From: Nitrospinota bacterium
GTDB taxonomy: Bacteria; Nitrospinota_A; UBA7883; JACRGQ01
DNA length: 56,898 nt
Reading direction: 5' to 3'
Assembly (NCBI GenBank): GCA_016217735.1
Contig: JACRGQ010000025.1
Span: forward strand, 1-56,898
The notes under the pieces were generated by a model that saw only the letters and a list, made by a program, of their open reading frames with translations, did no database searches and was not told the origin of the DNA. A program made the position numbers and the translations under genes. Of this stretch, positions 16,434-23,570 are shown in pieces (the stretch's first letter is position 1; each line of letters starts with the position of its first letter).

Positions 16434-17372
16434 ATGGTTCAGATGATCGTTGCCACGCTGTTGTTCGGCCTCGGCCCCGTTCTCATACGGATGGGGCTTA
16501 ACGAGGGGATCAGCCCGGAGCACATCCTGGTGCTGCGGATGATGGTGGCGTTGCCGCTGTTCGCCGTCACGGCGCTTTTTTTCCGCCAACTCAAAAGCTC
16601 GGCCCTTTCCATGCGCGATTTTGCGTTCGTGTCGGTGGTGAGCGTGGCGGGGATGGGAGGGGCGATGTACTGCTTCATCCATTCCATCGAATTGTTGGGG
16701 GCGTCGGTATCCACGCTGCTGGGGGCGGTCAGCCCCGCGATCACCGTGCTGATGGCATGGAGGCTGGGGCGTTCTCCCATTACGCCGCTCAAGGTCGTTA
16801 GCCTCGCGGTATCGTTTGCCGGCGTCGCCCTTCTGCTCCTGCCGGTCATCGGGATTGGCAATCTGGGAGCGGTGGTGGCCGGCTCGATGGCCGGGGTGGG
16901 GTATTCGATGCTGGCGAACCTCTGCTCTTCGGCGGCGATGCTGGCATTTGAAAAATACATGGAGCGTAAAAGCCCATTAGTGGCGGCGTTTCACATCACC
17001 GCCTTCATGTTCATTTACGCCGAGGCGCTCTATGGCATGCCGCCGCTGGCTCTCGGCCTGAAAACGTGGGTGATCGTTCTCCTGCTTGGCAGCGTGGCGT
17101 GGTTCGTCCCCTTCATGCTGTTTTTTTACGGCATCCGCGCGTTGGGAGCATCGAAGGCGGCGCTGGTACAGAACAGCGGTCCGGCCGTGACGGTGCTGGC
17201 CGCGGGATTTTTGCTCAACGAGCGGTTGGTGTTGGCGCAACTTGCGGGAATGGCGCTGGTGTTATCGTCGGTCTATCTGTTGAAAAAGGACACTACGCCC
17301 GCGCCGCCACCCGGTGGAGACACCGTTGTGTTTCCACCGGGTGGCGCTTTTCAGGATTCCCGTTCGCCGTAG
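16434..17372 (+). CDS. EamA/DMT-family transporter
   Basis: 312 aa with about ten transmembrane helices in two five-helix repeats, the standard drug/metabolite transporter architecture. Features include VATLLFGLGPVLIRMGLNEGISPEHILVLRM at the start of repeat one and GIRALGASKAALVQNSGPAVTVLAAGFLLNERL near the end of repeat two, where the ...ERL motif is typical. A likely -10 box at 16397 excludes the upstream TTG at 16350. The last residues (PAPPPGGDTVVFPPGGAF) are encoded by a terminator hairpin. Substrate is unknown. Confidence 0.88.
   Translation: MVQMIVATLLFGLGPVLIRMGLNEGISPEHILVLRMMVALPLFAVTALFFRQLKSSALSMRDFAFVSVVSVAGMGGAMYCFIHSIELLGASVSTLLGAVSPAITVLMAWRLGRSPITPLKVVSLAVSFAGVALLLLPVIGIGNLGAVVAGSMAGVGYSMLANLCSSAAMLAFEKYMERKSPLVAAFHITAFMFIYAEALYGMPPLALGLKTWVIVLLLGSVAWFVPFMLFFYGIRALGASKAALVQNSGPAVTVLAAGFLLNERLVLAQLAGMALVLSSVYLLKKDTTPAPPPGGDTVVFPPGGAFQDSRSP
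17306..17345 (+). terminator. terminator hairpin at convergent gene ends
   Basis: A perfect 13-bp stem (GCCACCCGGTGGA / TCCACCGGGTGGC) with a 14-nt loop, followed by GCTTTTC. It lies inside the 3' end of the DMT gene and overlaps nothing essential. The minus-strand small gene ends at 17351 just beyond, so it separates convergent transcripts. Confidence 0.6.
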
Positions 17373-17548
17373 CGTTCTTTCCACCGTTCGCTGCCCGGTC
17401 CATACAGGGACCACGCGGTGGAGCCGATCTTGAACGGGTCATCATCGTTGCGCCGGTAGGGGCGCGGGCCGAGCATGGCGTAGGCCACTTTTCCCAGGAC
17501 CAGCAATGTGAGCAGGACAAAAGATGCAATGAGCACTGTGGTAAGCAT
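17351..17548 (-). CDS. small single-span membrane protein
   Basis: 65 aa: an N-terminal hydrophobic helix (LTTVLIASFVLLTLLVLGKVAYAML) followed by a polar tail containing PRPYRRNDDDP and GSTAWSLYGPGSERW. The start has GGGGG about 6 nt upstream. No family is recognised. It is convergent with the DMT transporter and lies downstream of the carboxypeptidase gene on the same strand, separated by about 130 nt. Confidence 0.6.
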   Translation of the reverse strand: MLTTVLIASFVLLTLLVLGKVAYAMLGPRPYRRNDDDPFKIGSTAWSLYGPGSERWKERYGERES

Positions 17549-17681
17549 AAGTTACCCCCAAACAAAAGTTACGCCTTCGCCACCATTCTACCACCGATGG
17601 ACGGTTTTGTTCCGTCAAGTTTATGCAAGTTTATGCGGAATTAAGACCGGCGATTTGTTGCGCGCGGAAAAAACGGAGCGG

Positions 17682-19172
17682 CTATTCGGCCGCGTGGCCG
17701 TTGAGCGATGAAAGTTCCGTCAGCAGGTGGTTTTGAATCTGGTGCGCCATGCCGTTGTAGCAGGCGAGGTCGTTGAAGATCATCGAAAATCCCAGCACGT
17801 CGCCGTTCTTCAGCGGGTAGTAGCCGCTTATGGCCGATACCGAGTCCAGCGTGCCGGTCTTCACTTTCACCGGGTTGGAGGCGCCGATATCGCGCTCGCG
17901 CACGCTGCCGTCCTTTCCCATCACCGCCAGCGAGCTTATGAATTCCGGTCCGGCTTCAAACTCGTGGTAGAGGCGGTCCAGCACGTCGGTGAGCGCCGAG
18001 CATGATACCTTGTTGTCCTTGCTGAGTCCCGATCCGTCGACGAAGCGGTAACGGTCTTGCGTGATTCCCCATTCGGCCATCACCGATTCGGCCACGGTCA
18101 GTCCTTTGTTGATGGTGCCGGGGGCGGAGACCTTTTCGGCGCCGACCGTCTTGAGTATCTGTTCGGCCATGAAGTTGTTGCTGAATTTATTCATGTCCAT
18201 CACCTGATGCAGGAGCGGCCGCGAGCTATGCACAAAAAATTTGGTGGTGGGGCGCGAAGGGGGCGCGTTCAGGATGCCTCCGTCCACCGCCACACCCATG
18301 CCGGTCAACAGTGTTTTGAAGGTGTCGCCGAAGTAGCGCACAGGGTTGGCCACGGCGCGGTAGTAGGTCAGCTCGCCGCCGCCGGGGCGGATGCGCCCCA
18401 GCACTTCCATCGTCTCGCCGCCGCCGGGGCGCGGCTTCATCCGTATCGCCACGAATTTACGGCCCCCGTTGCCGTAGGTCATCCGGTTCACCAGCTTGAA
18501 ATAGGGGGTGGCCGGATCGACCACCACCATCGGCTTTGCGCCGGACGGGTCGGGGTAGATCATCACCGTCACGGTATTGAAATTGAGCGCAAGCGCGCTG
18601 AGCGGCGCTTCAAACGCGCGGCGTATGGAGGAAAGCCGCCATCCGGCCGGGAAGAACTCGCCGTCGAAGTAGCCGTCGTCGAGGATGATGCCGCCGGTGA
18701 TGCGGGTGATGCCGCGTTTGCGCACCTCGTTGGCGATCAGCCAGAGGTCTTCGGAAACGAGGTGCGGGTCGCCGCGGCCGCTCACCACCAGGTCGCCCTC
18801 GATGGTTTCCCCTTTGCGCGTGCCGGTGTAGGAGAAGATGGTGTCGAACTTGTACCACGGCTTAAGCGTTTTCAGGGCCACGGCGGCGGTGATGATCTTC
18901 ATGTTGGAGGCGGGGGTCATCAGGAGGTCGGGATTTTTTTCGTAGATGGTGTTGCCGTTCTTGAGCGAGCGCACCACCATGCAGACCCGTCCCCTCTTAA
19001 GGCAGGGGTTGCCGATGATCCGGTCGAGCCGGTCTTCGATGTCGTCCGCCAGCGCCGCGCCGGGGAGGGTCAGCGCCAGCAGCGCCGCCAGCAACGCCGC
19101 GCGTGCAAGCGCGGGAATGGCCGGGCGGCGGCGGGGGCCATGCCGATGTTTGTCGTCAGTTGTGCCGGTCAT
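17682..19172 (-). CDS. dacB: D-alanyl-D-alanine carboxypeptidase/endopeptidase (PBP4, family S13)
   Basis: 496 aa from the ATG at 19172; a start at 19244 would add 24 residues before a basic stretch. The signal sequence (AALLAALLALTLPGAALA) is followed by the three penicillin-binding motifs: SNMK (in TPASNMKIITAAVALK), SGLS/N (VDGSGLSKDNKVS) and KTG (VKTGTLDSVSAISGYY). The long insert between the first two motifs is typical of S13 enzymes. It trims or cleaves peptidoglycan stem peptides in the periplasm. It lies just downstream of gmhB on the same strand. Confidence 0.93.
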   Translation of the reverse strand: MTGTTDDKHRHGPRRRPAIPALARAALLAALLALTLPGAALADDIEDRLDRIIGNPCLKRGRVCMVVRSLKNGNTIYEKNPDLLMTPASNMKIITAAVALKTLKPWYKFDTIFSYTGTRKGETIEGDLVVSGRGDPHLVSEDLWLIANEVRKRGITRITGGIILDDGYFDGEFFPAGWRLSSIRRAFEAPLSALALNFNTVTVMIYPDPSGAKPMVVVDPATPYFKLVNRMTYGNGGRKFVAIRMKPRPGGGETMEVLGRIRPGGGELTYYRAVANPVRYFGDTFKTLLTGMGVAVDGGILNAPPSRPTTKFFVHSSRPLLHQVMDMNKFSNNFMAEQILKTVGAEKVSAPGTINKGLTVAESVMAEWGITQDRYRFVDGSGLSKDNKVSCSALTDVLDRLYHEFEAGPEFISSLAVMGKDGSVRERDIGASNPVKVKTGTLDSVSAISGYYPLKNGDVLGFSMIFNDLACYNGMAHQIQNHLLTELSSLNGHAAE

Positions 19173-19221
19173 AATCAAGAAGGGATGATACAACAGATGG
19201 CGGGGGAGGGGGGAGCCTAAA

Positions 19222-19806
19222 TTACCCGCGTGGCGGCGCGCCAAGCAGGGCGATAACCGCTTCCAGCAGGGAGGGGGCGAAAACGTCCGGCGCGGGGGCT
19301 TCTCCGCAATCGATCTTTACTTTCTCCTCCGCGCCGAAACCGGTTTCCACCAGCGCCGTCCGCGCGCCAATGTTCCTGCCCAGTTCCACGTCGCATATCT
19401 TGTCGCCAATGACGATAGCGTCCGCGATGGCGAAGCCGTGCTTTTGCCGCGCGGCGTCCACCATTCCCGGCAGCGGTTTGCGGCATTTGCACGTGATGCT
19501 GTACTCCGGCACCATGCCGCGCGGGTGGTGCGGGCAGTAGAGGATTTCCCTTATATATGCCCCTTCGGAGGAGAGCAGTTCCTCCACGCGGCGGTTCACG
19601 GCCAGCACTTCTTCAATGCCGTAAAACCCGCGCGCCACCCCCGACTGGTTGCTGACGCCGAACACGGCGTAACCGGCCTCGTTCAGAAGCTTGATGGCCT
19701 TAGCCGCGCCGGGAATAAGCTCGATCTCACGCGGCGAGCTGATATATCCCTTGTCGATGTTAATGGTGCCGTCGCGGTCCAAAAACGCCGCCTTGATCGT
19801 CCGCAT
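19222..19806 (-). CDS. gmhB: D-glycero-beta-D-manno-heptose-1,7-bisphosphate 7-phosphatase
   Basis: 194 aa HAD-superfamily enzyme. The nucleophile motif FLDRDGT (about 8-14), the SNQSGVARG motif, the zinc cluster CPHHP...CKCRKP, and VIGDKICDVELG (motif IV) are those of GmhB. It removes the C7 phosphate in ADP-heptose synthesis for LPS core, in the cytoplasm. Related histidinol-phosphate phosphatases share this fold, so the heptose role is likely but not certain. TATAAT ends 7 nt before the ATG with no Shine-Dalgarno, predicting a leaderless mRNA. Confidence 0.88.
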   Translation of the reverse strand: MRTIKAAFLDRDGTINIDKGYISSPREIELIPGAAKAIKLLNEAGYAVFGVSNQSGVARGFYGIEEVLAVNRRVEELLSSEGAYIREILYCPHHPRGMVPEYSITCKCRKPLPGMVDAARQKHGFAIADAIVIGDKICDVELGRNIGARTALVETGFGAEEKVKIDCGEAPAPDVFAPSLLEAVIALLGAPPRG

Positions 19807-19813
19807 GGGGTGG

Positions 19814-19819
19814 ATTATA
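19814..19819 (-). promoter_or_regulatory. -10 box of leaderless gmhB promoter
   Basis: TATAAT on the minus strand, 7 nt before the ATG, with TTATCA 18 nt further upstream as a candidate -35. The predicted transcription start coincides with the start codon. Confidence 0.55.
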
Positions 19820-19856
19820 GGGTGAATCCGGGTTGAATGATAAGGCCCAAATCCGT

Positions 19857-19885
19857 TTGACAGGGGCGGAGGATGCTGATAGCAT
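19857..19885 (+). promoter_or_regulatory. sigma70-type promoter of the atp operon
   Basis: Perfect TTGACA (19857-19862), 17-nt spacer, TAGCAT (19880-19885). The predicted start near 19892 leaves a leader of about 15 nt before the TTG at 19908. It is divergent from the gmhB promoter. Confidence 0.6.
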
Positions 19886-19907
19886 TGCCGGACATTTTTA
19901 GAACGGA

Positions 19908-20165
19908 TTGGCGTTGGATAAAAAAGACGGGAAACGCGGTCCCAGCTACATCGAACTGACGGTTTTCGCGAGCGTGGGGACGCAACTGGTCGTCTCCATT
20001 TTTATCGGGTTCGGCATGGGGTATTGGCTGGATAAATGGCTTGGCACCCAGCCGGTTCTGATGCTTGTGTTCATGCTGTTGGGTGTGGCGGCCGGGTTTT
20101 TGAACATATATAGAACGGTTGCAAGGGGAACGAAAAGTGGGAATGGACCGGATAATAACCGTTAA
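19908..20165 (+). CDS. atpZ: AtpZ-like ATP synthase accessory membrane protein
   Basis: 85 aa with two transmembrane helices (about 20-42 and 50-70) separated by GYWLDKWLGTQP, the typical signature of the AtpZ/AtpI accessory family (Pfam PF09527). It starts with TTG at 19908 (another TTG at 19914). It is first in the atpZ-atpI-atpB-atpE series. AtpZ/AtpI proteins are linked to c-ring assembly and Mg2+ or Ca2+ supply; direct activity is not shown here. Confidence 0.8.
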   Translation: MALDKKDGKRGPSYIELTVFASVGTQLVVSIFIGFGMGYWLDKWLGTQPVLMLVFMLLGVAAGFLNIYRTVARGTKSGNGPDNNR

Positions 20166-20499
20166 GGCGCTGGTTATCACCGCCATGCTTGCCTTCTGCG
20201 CCGCGATTTTTTACACGAACGCGCACGCGCTGGCGGTTGTGGTCGGCGGACTGGTGGCGGTGGCGAATTTCCGCCTTGGCGCGCAGGTGCTCAAGCGGAT
20301 CGTGATTCCGGGGGTGGCGCCCGACGCGGGCAAGAGCGCCGGCATTTTTTCCTTTCTGGTGCGGTACGCGGTTCTCGCGGCCGAACTGTTTGTGATAATC
20401 CGCCTCGGCATAGAGCCGGTGGCGTTTCTTGTGGGACTCTCGGTGGTGGTGGCGGCGGTGTTCGCCTCGGCGCCCGAACTTAAAAGAGGGGAAGTATGA
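20143..20499 (+). CDS. atpI: AtpI-like ATP synthase assembly protein
   Basis: About 118 aa with four hydrophobic helices, of the size and layout of the AtpI/UncI family. The start is ambiguous: GTG at 20137 has GGGGAA at better spacing, while ATG at 20143 is the standard codon. It overlaps the end of atpZ by about 20 nt and the start of atpB by 4 nt. The family helps assemble or stabilise the c-ring. Confidence 0.75.
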   Translation: MDRIITVKALVITAMLAFCAAIFYTNAHALAVVVGGLVAVANFRLGAQVLKRIVIPGVAPDAGKSAGIFSFLVRYAVLAAELFVIIRLGIEPVAFLVGLSVVVAAVFASAPELKRGEV

Positions 20500-21161
20500 G
20501 CGAGCCATTTTTATATTTGACCATTCCCGGCCTTGAACATTATCCGCACGTCACCTACACGTGGGTGGTGATGGCGCTGTTCGCGGTGTTGACCATCGCC
20601 ATCCGCGTTTCGATGAAGCTCATTCCGACCGGCTGGCACAACATGGTGGAAACGGTGGTTGTCGGTCTCGTGGAAAACATGGAGTCGGTCATCGGCCACG
20701 GCGGCAAACGGTTTCTCCCGCTGCTCGGCACGCTGACGTTCTTCATTTTCACCGCGAACATGATCGGTCTCGTCCCCGGCTGCATCGCCCCCACCTCGAA
20801 CGTGAACACCAATCTCGCTATGGCGCTCACCGTCTTCGTGGTGTACAACTTCGTCGGCATCCAGAAGCAGGGTTTTGTCACCTACTTCAAGCATTTCATG
20901 GGCCCGGTTTGGTGGCTGAGCTGGCTTATTTTCCCCATAGAGATCATCTCGCACCTTGCCCGCCCCATCACGCTGGCGATGCGGCTGTTCGGCAACGTCA
21001 AGGGGGAAGACCTCGTCGTTCTCGTCCTTCTTTTCCTGGTGCCGCTGGTGCTGCCGCTGTTCATGATGGCGTTCATGGTATTCACTGGCCTGCTGCAGAC
21101 GATCGTGTTTTTACTGTTGGCGATGGTTTATTTACAAGGCGCTTTGGCTGAAGAGCACTGA
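20496..21161 (+). CDS. atpB: F-type ATP synthase subunit a
   Basis: 221 aa integral membrane protein. The essential Arg lies in LAMRLFGNVKGED (about residue 165), followed by the closing helices ending VFLLLAMVYLQGALAEEH. The TPTSN-like segment appears as APTSNVNTNLAMALTVFVVYN. It forms the proton path of F0 against the c-ring. Start overlaps atpI by 4 nt (ATGA). The other atp genes (F, H, A, G, D, C) are absent from the window, so the ATP synthase operon is split. Confidence 0.96.
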   Translation: MSEPFLYLTIPGLEHYPHVTYTWVVMALFAVLTIAIRVSMKLIPTGWHNMVETVVVGLVENMESVIGHGGKRFLPLLGTLTFFIFTANMIGLVPGCIAPTSNVNTNLAMALTVFVVYNFVGIQKQGFVTYFKHFMGPVWWLSWLIFPIEIISHLARPITLAMRLFGNVKGEDLVVLVLLFLVPLVLPLFMMAFMVFTGLLQTIVFLLLAMVYLQGALAEEH

Positions 21162-21218
21162 AACAGGTTACACACTTCGGTCAAGGCTTGGTTCAACACA
21201 TTTTTTGGGAGTTATACG

Positions 21219-21566
21219 ATGAAGAAACTTAACCTCTTTTTGCTGGCGTTGACCGCCCTCGTGGCGGCGGCTCCGGCGGCGTTCGCGCAGGAAGCGGAAG
21301 CGGCGGCCGCCGCTGGCGGCAGTTCCTCCGGCGCGCTCACCTACATGGCGCTTGGCTGCGTCGTCGGCCTCGGCCTGGCGGCGCTCGGCGGCGGCATCGG
21401 CATGGGCCATGCCATTTCCGGCGCGCTTTCGGCGATGGCCCGCAACCCGGGATTCTACCAGCGCCTGTTCCCGAACATGCTGATCGGCCTGGCGCTTATC
21501 GAATCGCTGGTCATCTACACGCTCGTTATTGTTCTGATCCTTTTGTACGCCAACCCGATTCACTAA
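21219..21566 (+). CDS. atpE: F-type ATP synthase subunit c, with N-terminal signal-like extension
   Basis: 115 aa, longer than the usual 75-85. Residues 1-23 (MKKLNLFLLALTALVAAAPAAFA|QE) form a signal-peptide-like segment, followed by an Ala/Gly/Ser linker and the two c-subunit helices. The ion-binding carboxylate is in LIESLVIYTL; the loop RNPG stands for the usual RQP. The Na+-type Gln of helix 1 (GxGQG) is replaced by Met (GIGMGHA), although the Ser after Glu and the Tyr of Na+ rings remain. Coupling to H+ is the likelier reading. Confidence 0.93.
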   Translation: MKKLNLFLLALTALVAAAPAAFAQEAEAAAAAGGSSSGALTYMALGCVVGLGLAALGGGIGMGHAISGALSAMARNPGFYQRLFPNMLIGLALIESLVIYTLVIVLILLYANPIH

Positions 21567-21584
21567 GGGTTTTTCGAATATTTC

Positions 21585-21615
21585 GCGGCCGGGTGGAAAA
21601 CCCCGGCCGCTTCTT
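21585..21615 (+). terminator. atpE terminator
   Basis: 9-bp stem GCGGCCGGG (21585-21593) / CCCGGCCGC (21602-21610) with an 8-nt loop, followed by TTCTT. It lies 18 nt after atpE. Confidence 0.65.
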
Positions 21616-21646
21616 ATAAACTATCCGGGTAAGGCCTTATAAACTA
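21613..21646. repeat. 11-bp direct repeats upstream of etfB
   Basis: CTTATAAACTA occurs at 21613-21623 and again at 21636-21646, 23 bp apart (about two helical turns), just ahead of the ETF operon. The GGGTAAGG / CCCAACCCGGG sequences around them partly repeat too. This could be an operator or overlapping -10 elements (TATAAA). Confidence 0.45.
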
Positions 21647-21672
21647 CCCAACCCGGGCAAGGGAGATGCATT

Positions 21673-22512
21673 GTGCTCAAGGTGGTTGTCTTTATAAAGC
21701 AGGTGCCCGACACCAGCTCAAAAGCCGGCGTCAATCCGGACGGCACCATCGACCGCGCACGCGCCAAGCGGATGCTCAATAACTTTGACCGCTACGCCCT
21801 CCAAAAAGCCATCGAAATAAAACGGAGCGTGGGGGCCGAAGTCACCTGCGTCACCATGGGGCCGCCGCCCGCCATTGAAGTGCTGGTGGAAGGGCTTGAA
21901 CACGGGGCCGATTATGGCATCCTCCTCACCGACAAACGTCTCGCCGCCTCCGATACGCTGGCAACAGCCTACGCGCTGCACAAGGTGGTGGGCTACATCG
22001 GCCAGGTGGATATCATCCTCACCGGCCTTCAGACGACCGACGGCGACACCGCGCAGGTGGGTCCGCAAATCGCCGAGCGGCTCGACTTGCCGCAGATCAG
22101 CTATTGCGAATCGTTGACCGTCACCGGCAAGGCCGTGATGGCGCGCCGCGTGGTGGAAGGCGGGTTTCAAAATGTGGAAACCGCAATGCCGCTGCTGATA
22201 ACCGTCGCCAACAGCGCAACCCCCTTGGGACACAAGCGCTTTACCGAAGTGGCCCAGGTGAAAGAGATGCTCCGCTCCCCCGAAGAGCGGACGCGGCGCA
22301 TCAAGTCCGTATCGCTTGACGCCGTGGGGGCCGATGCCGCCCGCACCGGGCTGGTCGGTTCCCCCACCGTGGTGGGAAAAACATGGAAGCTGGGAGAGGT
22401 CGGCGGAAGCTGCAAGGTTTTTGAAGGCGAGGCGGTGGAAACGGAAGTGGCCCACCTGCTGGAAAGCCTCGCCGCCGACAGCCGCAACATAGCGGAAATG
22501 CTCAATGGCTAA
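21673..22512 (+). CDS. etfB: electron transfer flavoprotein beta subunit
   Basis: 279 aa, GTG start with AAGGGAG 8 nt upstream. The family opening VVFIKQVPDTSSKAGVNPDGTIDR, the ETF-beta region VTCVTMGPPPAIEVLVEGLEHGADYGILLTD and the later GLQTTDGDTAQVGPQIAERLDLP are clear. It forms a heterodimer with EtfA and carries electrons from acyl-CoA or similar dehydrogenases to the quinone reductase encoded downstream. It ends 8 nt inside etfA. Confidence 0.95.
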   Translation: MLKVVVFIKQVPDTSSKAGVNPDGTIDRARAKRMLNNFDRYALQKAIEIKRSVGAEVTCVTMGPPPAIEVLVEGLEHGADYGILLTDKRLAASDTLATAYALHKVVGYIGQVDIILTGLQTTDGDTAQVGPQIAERLDLPQISYCESLTVTGKAVMARRVVEGGFQNVETAMPLLITVANSATPLGHKRFTEVAQVKEMLRSPEERTRRIKSVSLDAVGADAARTGLVGSPTVVGKTWKLGEVGGSCKVFEGEAVETEVAHLLESLAADSRNIAEMLNG

Positions 22513-23563
22513 GAACAACGTCACCGTGGTGGCCGAACAGCTGCAAGGTGACTTGCAGCAGATCACGCCGGAGTTGTTGGGGGCCGCGCGCGAACTGGCG
22601 CAAAAGCTTGGCACCGGCGTCTCCTGCTTTTTGCTGGGGCACAACGTCACGCCGATGGCGCAGCGCATCATTCATATGGGGGCCGACATCGTTTATCTGG
22701 TGGACGACCCGGCGCTAAAGGAATACGCCACGCTGCCGTACCGCCGCGCCGTGCTCACCATTTTGAAATCCATGGCCGAGCCGCCGCCAATCATCCTGAT
22801 GGGCTCCACCACCATCGGGCGCGACCTCGCGCCCCGCGTGGCCGCCAGCCTCGAAGTCGGCCTCACCGCCGATTGCACCGAGTTGGACATCGGCGATTAC
22901 GAGCACAAAGGTAAAGCCGATCCGCACAAAGTCGGCACGTTCAATAACATCCTGTACGCCATCCGCCCCAGCTTCGGCGAAAGCCTCAAGGCGCGCATCC
23001 TGGGGCCGTGGAAAAACCCGCAAATGGCCACCACCCGCATCGGCGTGATGCAGCCGTTGCCGTTGGACAGTTCCCGCACGGGGCAAATCATCGCCGTGCC
23101 GGTAACATTTGATACCGCCGACTTCCGCCTGAAAGTGGTGGAAACGGTGCGCGATGTTTCGAAGGCGGTCGACATCACCGCCGCGAAGGTGATCGTCGCC
23201 GGCGGTTTTGGCGTCGGAGGGGTGGAAGGTTTCGCGGTGGTGCGCGACCTCGTTTCCATTTTCAATGAAGGGGTGGTCGGCGCAAGCCGCCGCGCCGTCG
23301 ATTGCGGGTGGATACCGTATGCCCACCAGGTGGGGCAGACCGGCAAGACGGTCCGGCCGGAGCTGTACATCGCGCTCGGCATTTCCGGCGCCATCCAGCA
23401 CCGGGTCGGGATGAACAACAGCAAAACCATCATCGCCGTGAACAAGGATGCCGACGCGCCGATCTTTAAGTTCGCCCACTACGGCATCGTGGGCGACCTG
23501 TTTCAGGTTGCGCCGGTGCTCAAGCGCGAGTTGATGAAGCTGGCGAAAGCGAAGAGTTTGTGA
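22505..23563 (+). CDS. etfA: electron transfer flavoprotein alpha subunit
   Basis: 352 aa. The C-terminal FAD domain shows GGFGVGGVEGFAVVRDLV, VGASRRAVDCGWIPYAHQVGQTG and ALGISGAIQHRVGMNNSKTIIAVNKDADAPIF, all diagnostic of EtfA. No N-terminal ferredoxin domain is present, unlike some anaerobe EtfA forms. It overlaps etfB by 8 nt and precedes ETF-QO by 7 nt; the three genes form one unit. Confidence 0.95.
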   Translation: MAKNNVTVVAEQLQGDLQQITPELLGAARELAQKLGTGVSCFLLGHNVTPMAQRIIHMGADIVYLVDDPALKEYATLPYRRAVLTILKSMAEPPPIILMGSTTIGRDLAPRVAASLEVGLTADCTELDIGDYEHKGKADPHKVGTFNNILYAIRPSFGESLKARILGPWKNPQMATTRIGVMQPLPLDSSRTGQIIAVPVTFDTADFRLKVVETVRDVSKAVDITAAKVIVAGGFGVGGVEGFAVVRDLVSIFNEGVVGASRRAVDCGWIPYAHQVGQTGKTVRPELYIALGISGAIQHRVGMNNSKTIIAVNKDADAPIFKFAHYGIVGDLFQVAPVLKRELMKLAKAKSL

Positions 23564-23570
23564 GGGCCGC

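Noticed and set aside
21219-21566. Na+-translocating ATP synthase
   Set aside because: The helix-1 Gln needed by Na+ c-rings is Met here, so Na+ coupling is not supported despite the IES/Y motif.
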